NCBI GenBank assembly: GCA_016744395.1
Contig: JADGEK010000021.1
Location: forward strand, 1 to 59,778
Reading direction: 5' to 3'
Source of the DNA: Gammaproteobacteria bacterium
Lineage (GTDB): Bacteria; Pseudomonadota; Gammaproteobacteria; GRL18
Length of the DNA: 59,778 nucleotides
The notes beneath the pieces are model-generated. The model worked only from the letters and a program-made list of their open reading frames with translations, had not been told where the DNA came from and made no database searches. A program made the position numbers and the translations under genes. This document shows, one piece after another, positions 55,104 through 59,778 of the stretch (within the stretch, counting starts at the first letter, position 1; the number at the start of each line of letters is the position of its first letter).

Positions 55104-56324
55104 TTATAAATATTGCTTATAAACCTTTTGTACATTCTGAACATGGCTTTCAACGGCAAATGTCTTTAATGCGATTGTTCGTGCCGCCTTACCTAGTTTT
55201 TCCCTTAAATCCTTATTACTATAAAATGAAAAAATTGCACCAGCCAGACTCTCAGCATTACCTGGTTCAAATAATAGTGCTGTTTCATTGTGATCTGCCA
55301 TCTCTGCAGCACCACCATGATTCGGTGCAACCAGAGGACGTCCCAGTGCCATTGATTCAATAACAACGGTACCCAAAGGCTCTGGGCTAGTTGATGCAGA
55401 AACAACGACATCCAGACCATTATAGACCACATTCATATCCGATTGATGTCCAGTGAAGATTATAAAGTCTCCTAATTCTTCCTGTTCAATACGTTGTTTT
55501 AAATGTTTTTCAAAATTGGTGCAGACATCAGGTGTTCCACCCACTAAGAGCATTTTCAATTGGGGTATTTTTTTGTGCAGAATCTTTGCCGCATCAAGAA
55601 AAATGTCCTGACCTTTCCAGGGAATGATAAGGCCGACTAACCCAACGACAAAATTCTTTTCATGCAGGTTGAGTTTATTACGAAATATATGGCCATCTGC
55701 TTGAACATCTAAATTGTCCAATTCAAGACCATCATAAATTACTGTTCTTTTGGATTGAGGAATATCAAATTGGGCAATATTTTTAGAAACCCAGTGAGAA
55801 ACAGGAATAAAATGAGTAGGTTTTTGGTAAATCCATCGTGTCATTTGAGAAGTACCATCCAAATCACCTCGAACATGGCTGATGACAGGAATGTGTAATA
55901 TTTTGCCCACAAGAATCGAGGCTCGATTACAAACTGCTTCATTATTTGCATGGATTAAATCAGCTTTAAACTGCTTACAAGTCCAAAGTAGTTGTATTGT
56001 AAAGGGTAAAAAGTTTCCTAAATCATCAAGGCGTGCTATTAACTGATTAGAAATAAAACTAAGGCCAGGTATTTTATTTATCCATTGATTTTTTTCAAGG
56101 GACTCTTTCATTTTTATTGTGTCAAATCGATGATCGGGAATATATTTCCATTGGGTTTCATGTGCAATTTCTTCATACGATGCTCCAGTTCTTCCTGTGA
56201 CGACCATGGAGTCAAATTGTGTGTGATCAAGGTTTCTGACAAGATGACGCATACAGATCGCCGCACCACCATAACCGATACCATTTTCAACATAAACAAT
56301 GTGTTTTTTTTGAGGAGAATTCAT
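55104..56324 (-). CDS. GT4-family glycosyltransferase
   Basis: 406 residues. KHIVYVENGIGYGGAAICMRHLV at the start, then HANNEAVCNRASILV, HVRGDLDGTSQMTRWIYQK, GLIIPWKGQDIFLDAA, and the donor loop VSASTSPEPLGTVVIESMALG. It is part of a minus-strand group of four genes that converges with the EPS operon. The previous gene (56338) ends 13 bases upstream. Specificity unknown. Confidence 0.9.
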   Translation of the reverse strand: MNSPQKKHIVYVENGIGYGGAAICMRHLVRNLDHTQFDSMVVTGRTGASYEEIAHETQWKYIPDHRFDTIKMKESLEKNQWINKIPGLSFISNQLIARLDDLGNFLPFTIQLLWTCKQFKADLIHANNEAVCNRASILVGKILHIPVISHVRGDLDGTSQMTRWIYQKPTHFIPVSHWVSKNIAQFDIPQSKRTVIYDGLELDNLDVQADGHIFRNKLNLHEKNFVVGLVGLIIPWKGQDIFLDAAKILHKKIPQLKMLLVGGTPDVCTNFEKHLKQRIEQEELGDFIIFTGHQSDMNVVYNGLDVVVSASTSPEPLGTVVIESMALGRPLVAPNHGGAAEMADHNETALLFEPGNAESLAGAIFSFYSNKDLREKLGKAARTIALKTFAVESHVQNVQKVYKQYL

Positions 56325-56337
56325 AAATAACGTCTCA

Positions 56338-57267
56338 TTAATTTCTTAATTTATTAAAAATTGGGAAACATGCCAAAATATTGAGGATATAAGTTTTGCT
56401 TGGTTTAAGCTGAATGCTTTTCAAGAATGCATTACGCGCTTTTGAGTATTCGCCATTTTTTCGATACCAATAGCCCAGATCAAACCATTTTTGTGCCATT
56501 GTTTGTTCAGGATTTAAACCATGTGAACGCAATTGTTCAGCAAATTGCTGGTAAATTAATGTATGTACAGAAACCAGATCTTTAAGCATATTTTCGCTGA
56601 CTTGTGATGTGGCATTATTATCATGCCGGTACCGGTGCATATGAACTATAGGTAAACAAGTTATTGGATAGTTGGCAGCAACACGGCACCAAAGTTCTAA
56701 ATCTTCAGCAAAGCGGATAGTCTCTTTAAAAAGGCCGACTTCAAGTAATACGTCACGTTTTATAAGAACAGTCCCAGTGGGAATAAAATTTTTCTCCACT
56801 AATTTACGCAAAGCATTTTTTACAGGTCGCCCTGCATTGACTTGGAATTGTTTAAGGAGATTATGTTGTTTTAACACAGACGGAGAGGTGACCTGATGAC
56901 CAGAATCAATTTCATCCATATCTGATGCAATTAATCTTAATTCAGGGTATTTTGACAACACATGGAGTTGTTGTTCTATTTTATTCTCTACCCATTGATC
57001 GTCAGCATCTAGAAATGCAATCCATTCATGAGATGCTTCTTTGATACCTAAATTCCGAGCGGTAGAAGGACCAGAGTTTTCTTGTCTATAATAACTGATT
57101 TGATTTGTAAATGGCTTTAATACATGTTCAATATTATCCTCTGAGCCATCATCGATCACAATAATTTCGTCAACTGGAACTGTCTGTTTAAGAATGCTGC
57201 GAATAGCATTACTAATAAATTCAGCATTATTATAACAAGGGATAATAGCACTGATTTTGATTTTCAT
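56338..57267 (-). CDS. GT2-family glycosyltransferase with C-terminal TPR-like tail
   Basis: 309 residues. GT-A fold: ISAIIPCYNNAEFISNAIRS, VIDDGSEDNIE, ENSGPSTARNLGIKEA, the metal motif FLDADDQW and EDLELWCRVA. After the catalytic domain (about 1-225) a single TPR-like unit (WFDLGYWYRKNGEYSKARNAFLKSI) is present. It overlaps the next upstream gene by four bases. Sugar specificity cannot be read. Confidence 0.9.
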   Translation of the reverse strand: MKIKISAIIPCYNNAEFISNAIRSILKQTVPVDEIIVIDDGSEDNIEHVLKPFTNQISYYRQENSGPSTARNLGIKEASHEWIAFLDADDQWVENKIEQQLHVLSKYPELRLIASDMDEIDSGHQVTSPSVLKQHNLLKQFQVNAGRPVKNALRKLVEKNFIPTGTVLIKRDVLLEVGLFKETIRFAEDLELWCRVAANYPITCLPIVHMHRYRHDNNATSQVSENMLKDLVSVHTLIYQQFAEQLRSHGLNPEQTMAQKWFDLGYWYRKNGEYSKARNAFLKSIQLKPSKTYILNILACFPIFNKLRN

Positions 57268-58544
57268 AATGACGGATTACGAGAGTTAAGCAGTTTATCA
57301 GCCAATAATAGAATACCCCATGGAATTACAAGTGCTGTAACTATGCTGAGTAATCTCAGTTTCTGATGGCGGTACCATAAACGCCATAGAAAAGCATTGA
57401 GCAGGCCCAGTCCACCAAGAGATTGTAGTGCTGGCCATTCTTTCTTTTGAGCATCACAAAACATAGCTTGCTCAGGATTTTCAAGCCATTGACCTAACTC
57501 GGGAGAACTTAGGAAGCGAAGTCGTTTGCCATAATGCCCAGTAACAAAAAATAACAGAGTTTCCAGGCCTTTGATTGAATCATTAAAAATCTCTTCAGAG
57601 CGAGTATAATTATAACGATGAGTTGAAATAGTTGCAGCTTCACCCTGGCGAAAAGCCTTGATGATTTGCTTGATGCAATCTTGAGCTTTTCTTCCATCGG
57701 CAGGTTCATACATAGCGTTACGGACTAAATATAATGCACCATGTTCAGTTTTATCACCTGAACGGATGAGACGAATGTCCTGATGGTAATGGCCATTCTG
57801 GTCTCTACCATTACAACGGTACCCTGCAGTTTGAATATATTGAATAGTCTGCTCATGTTCAGCCCATACCGTTTCACTTGTGTTGTCCCATAAGTAGCAA
57901 GGTGCAACTATACTCTTACTGTTAAAATTAAAACAGTTGAAAAATTCTTGTTGAGCATGTTCATATTGGAGTTGCTGTTGTTGTTTACTCACAGGTTCAG
58001 TGGGTAGTTGGGTGCCATTGACATAATGCCCTTGCAAAGGTGAATCTAGTGCTTCCCAATCAGTCCAGTCAGGCTGGTTAAAAAATGGGGTTACACGGGG
58101 ATCATTTTGTTGTGCCAGTTGGAGTAAGCCAGGCGCATAATAATGTTCGATACCATGAATCTGGGGAATGAATGTTCCTTGAGAAATACAGTGTTTAAAA
58201 CCGTTTAGCAGGGTGATAAAATTTTTGGACAGGGTTTTTCTTTCAAACTGATTAAAGCAGTTTTGTTGCATGCTTATTGTATCAGGTAAACTCAGCACCA
58301 TATTGGCTGTTAGAACCGCAGGGCGTTTAACATGATCAGAATATCGTTGAAATAGAGTATTAATACCAGATAAACGCTCTAAATGGTAGGCCTCTCCAAC
58401 TCCCCAGTCATCACTTTCAATTATTAAAGCAAAATCGGAAAGGTAGGGCTCATGCCAAGTTTTTTTCAATAATGTGTGTTTCCATAGCCATAACGTAAAA
58501 ATTATTATGGACCAGAACAGAATAAGAAGTGCAAAATATAACAT
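57264..58544 (-). CDS. Membrane-anchored polysaccharide deacetylase-like protein
   Basis: 426 residues. An N-terminal membrane segment (about 2-20) and a second near the C-terminus (about 395-418) frame a soluble domain. ALIIESDDWGVGEAYHLERL has the Asp pair seen in NodB-like deacetylases, PQIHGIEHYYAPGLLQLA a possible metal-binding HxxxH, and ISTHRYNY a late His motif. The overall match to known deacetylases is weak, so hydrolase activity is tentative. It is co-transcribed with the GT2 gene (four-base overlap). Confidence 0.6.
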   Translation of the reverse strand: MLYFALLILFWSIIIFTLWLWKHTLLKKTWHEPYLSDFALIIESDDWGVGEAYHLERLSGINTLFQRYSDHVKRPAVLTANMVLSLPDTISMQQNCFNQFERKTLSKNFITLLNGFKHCISQGTFIPQIHGIEHYYAPGLLQLAQQNDPRVTPFFNQPDWTDWEALDSPLQGHYVNGTQLPTEPVSKQQQQLQYEHAQQEFFNCFNFNSKSIVAPCYLWDNTSETVWAEHEQTIQYIQTAGYRCNGRDQNGHYHQDIRLIRSGDKTEHGALYLVRNAMYEPADGRKAQDCIKQIIKAFRQGEAATISTHRYNYTRSEEIFNDSIKGLETLLFFVTGHYGKRLRFLSSPELGQWLENPEQAMFCDAQKKEWPALQSLGGLGLLNAFLWRLWYRHQKLRLLSIVTALVIPWGILLLADKLLNSRNPSL

Positions 58545-58619
58545 TCAGTTATCAAATTAATTATGTAGTTGATCTATAATCACATTGTAAGTGATTAGTC
58601 TCTTTAATGTCTGTAGTAT

Positions 58620-59645
58620 TTAGCCTACGCCTGTGGCTGATGTTTCAAAGCCTGACTTTAACAATTTTAGATACCTTGAATAGCGGCGCTTCTTTTCGAA
58701 TTCTCGATACCCCAAAGTTACAGGAGAATCAAGTAATGTCAGCATTTTACTCAGGGTGAGTCGAGTGAGACCGAGTTTTATATCAGGACGAGACATATCA
58801 AAATTTGATCCATAGGCAGTAAGAAACTGATTTTGGATAGCCTCCATACCTTTGTTGCCACGAAGTATTGACCACTTTAAATCCTCTAATTTGTGCCAGA
58901 AACAGGCGAGATCAAATGCAGGCAGGCCAGGGGTTGAATAAGAAAAATCCAGAACACAGACACCTTTATCAGTAACAATAATATTATGGGGTGAAAAATC
59001 ATTGTGACACAGAACGAGTTTTACATCCGATTTGAATAATGCGTCATTGACCCACGTTTCGATATTGTGCATTATTGATTTGGCAAGGGTTGTTGATACC
59101 TGACTATTTTTTTTATTAACAAGTAAATCCAGTCTATCACCACAGTAGTTTAAAATATCTTTACGCAGGTCAAACTGATTGTCAACAATCTCCATGGAAT
59201 GGAAGCGATACAGCCACTCTCCAGTCAATTTTGCCAGCCTTTCCAATTCAGGTATAGCCCCTCCATAGTGGAATCGGAGTTTATTATTGATAATATCCTG
59301 TAGTTCATTACCTTGTACTTCCCATGTAACAAAACCATTAATTTCATCGATGTATCCAGCAGGTGAAACGACCTCAAGTTCTTCAGTAGAATTAAATTTA
59401 GACTCGATAAGTTTTGCTAGTTGAAACTCATATTTTAGGCGTTTAATGATCTTTGCTGTTTGCCGACTGTTTTTGCCTTCAATGGGAATTTTGACATAAA
59501 CAGTTTTAGATATGTTGCCAATTAAATACTCGAGTCGGAATACTAAGGAGTTGGGTGTTTGAATTTGTTCATGGGTTTCTAATGCTATATTATGGTCTCC
59601 TAAAATGGATCTTGCAGTTATGTCAGCTATATATTGGAGTTCCAT
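58620..59645 (-). CDS. Aminoglycoside phosphotransferase-like kinase
   Basis: Protein-kinase-like fold of the APH/choline kinase type. The Brenner motif is LVLCHNDFSPHNIIV (catalytic Asp, Asn), followed by the metal-binding Asp in VCVLDFSYSTPGLPAFDLACFW. The N-lobe has KTVYVKIPIEGK with the probable ATP-binding Lys. It may phosphorylate a sugar, alcohol or lipid; antibiotic resistance is not implied. ATG 59645 is chosen; a TTG at 59693 would add 16 residues but has no ribosome site. First gene of the minus-strand group. Confidence 0.8.
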   Translation of the reverse strand: MELQYIADITARSILGDHNIALETHEQIQTPNSLVFRLEYLIGNISKTVYVKIPIEGKNSRQTAKIIKRLKYEFQLAKLIESKFNSTEELEVVSPAGYIDEINGFVTWEVQGNELQDIINNKLRFHYGGAIPELERLAKLTGEWLYRFHSMEIVDNQFDLRKDILNYCGDRLDLLVNKKNSQVSTTLAKSIMHNIETWVNDALFKSDVKLVLCHNDFSPHNIIVTDKGVCVLDFSYSTPGLPAFDLACFWHKLEDLKWSILRGNKGMEAIQNQFLTAYGSNFDMSRPDIKLGLTRLTLSKMLTLLDSPVTLGYREFEKKRRYSRYLKLLKSGFETSATGVG

Positions 59646-59778
59646 ATTGGTAGCATTTTCTCTTGTGTAAATGATGAAAAGAGTATTTTCCAATACTGAA
59701 ATGAGCCTGAAATAGGTACAATTCTAGATCTCGGGAGTAGACTTATCCACATATCCCCAGGTCTGCCATTTATGGAGA
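59646..59778. other. Right-edge sequence
   Basis: No gene can be called in the last 130 bases. It should hold the promoter of the minus-strand group. A single perfect DnaA-box-like TTATCCACA lies at 59743-59751. Confidence 0.4.

Noticed and set aside
59743-59751. Perfect DnaA box TTATCCACA
   Set aside because: Single copy with no cluster, AT-rich unwinding repeat or dnaA/dnaN gene nearby; expected by chance in a window this size.

Overview
The window looks like chromosomal DNA of an AT-rich gammaproteobacterium. The left edge is the 3' end of a 5S rRNA, followed by birA, coaX, a SPOR-domain protein and tRNA-Thr, an order typical of that class. Coding density is high and Shine-Dalgarno sites are AGGA/GGAG-like. 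The tuf gene normally expected after this tRNA is absent; instead there is a periplasmic-type ATP-dependent DNA ligase (LigE type) and the decayed remains of a SNF2/SWIM helicase.

From 5.2 kb to 54.9 kb the window is a large surface-polymer locus of the PEP-CTERM/exosortase A (XrtA) type. Its left arm (5394-13176) carries a priming sugar-phosphate transferase, the PrsK/PrsR sensor kinase and sigma-54 activator, and the TPR protein PrsT. Next is a small-molecule module (13269-18875): two N-acyl-amino-acid-synthase-like acyltransferases (one fused to a cyclic-nucleotide-binding domain and a Crp-like winged helix, one coupled to a separate cyclic-nucleotide-binding protein), a ThiF-nitroreductase fusion and a MaoC-like hotdog protein. 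A PEP-CTERM protein (19329-20153) follows, behind a good sigma-54 promoter. Then come two divergent operons: GT1 glycosyltransferase, sugar epimerase and RND/MMPL exporter (20259-24905, minus), and LolA-like carrier, SPOR-beta-barrel protein and a one-module NRPS (25294-32056, plus). A CNB-CNB-patatin lipase (32187-34394, minus) closes this part.

The right arm (34639-54908) is a roughly 20-kb, tightly packed plus-strand operon: Wza-like exporter, Wzc-like chain-length protein, tyrosine autokinase, outer-membrane barrel, WecB, deacetylase, FemAB-like protein, several glycosyltransferases, an amidotransferase, UDP-glucose dehydrogenase, UDP-glucuronate epimerase, a CapK-like ligase and an O-ligase/polymerase. 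A convergent minus-strand group (55104-59645) adds two glycosyltransferases, a deacetylase-like membrane protein and a small-molecule phosphotransferase.

The most notable signals are as follows. (1) A near-identical 17-18 bp motif, TGTCA-N7-TTACA, lies upstream of the priming transferase/prs operon, twice upstream of the PEP-CTERM gene, and upstream of the main EPS operon: a candidate regulon site. (2) Cyclic-nucleotide-binding domains are paired twice with N-acyl synthases, once with a DNA-binding-like tail. (3) A self-contained acyl/peptide/glycosyl biosynthesis and trans-envelope export cassette sits inside the locus. (4) The exosortase itself, its usual ATPase partner and a flippase are all absent from the window even though the rest of the system and a PEP-CTERM substrate are present.
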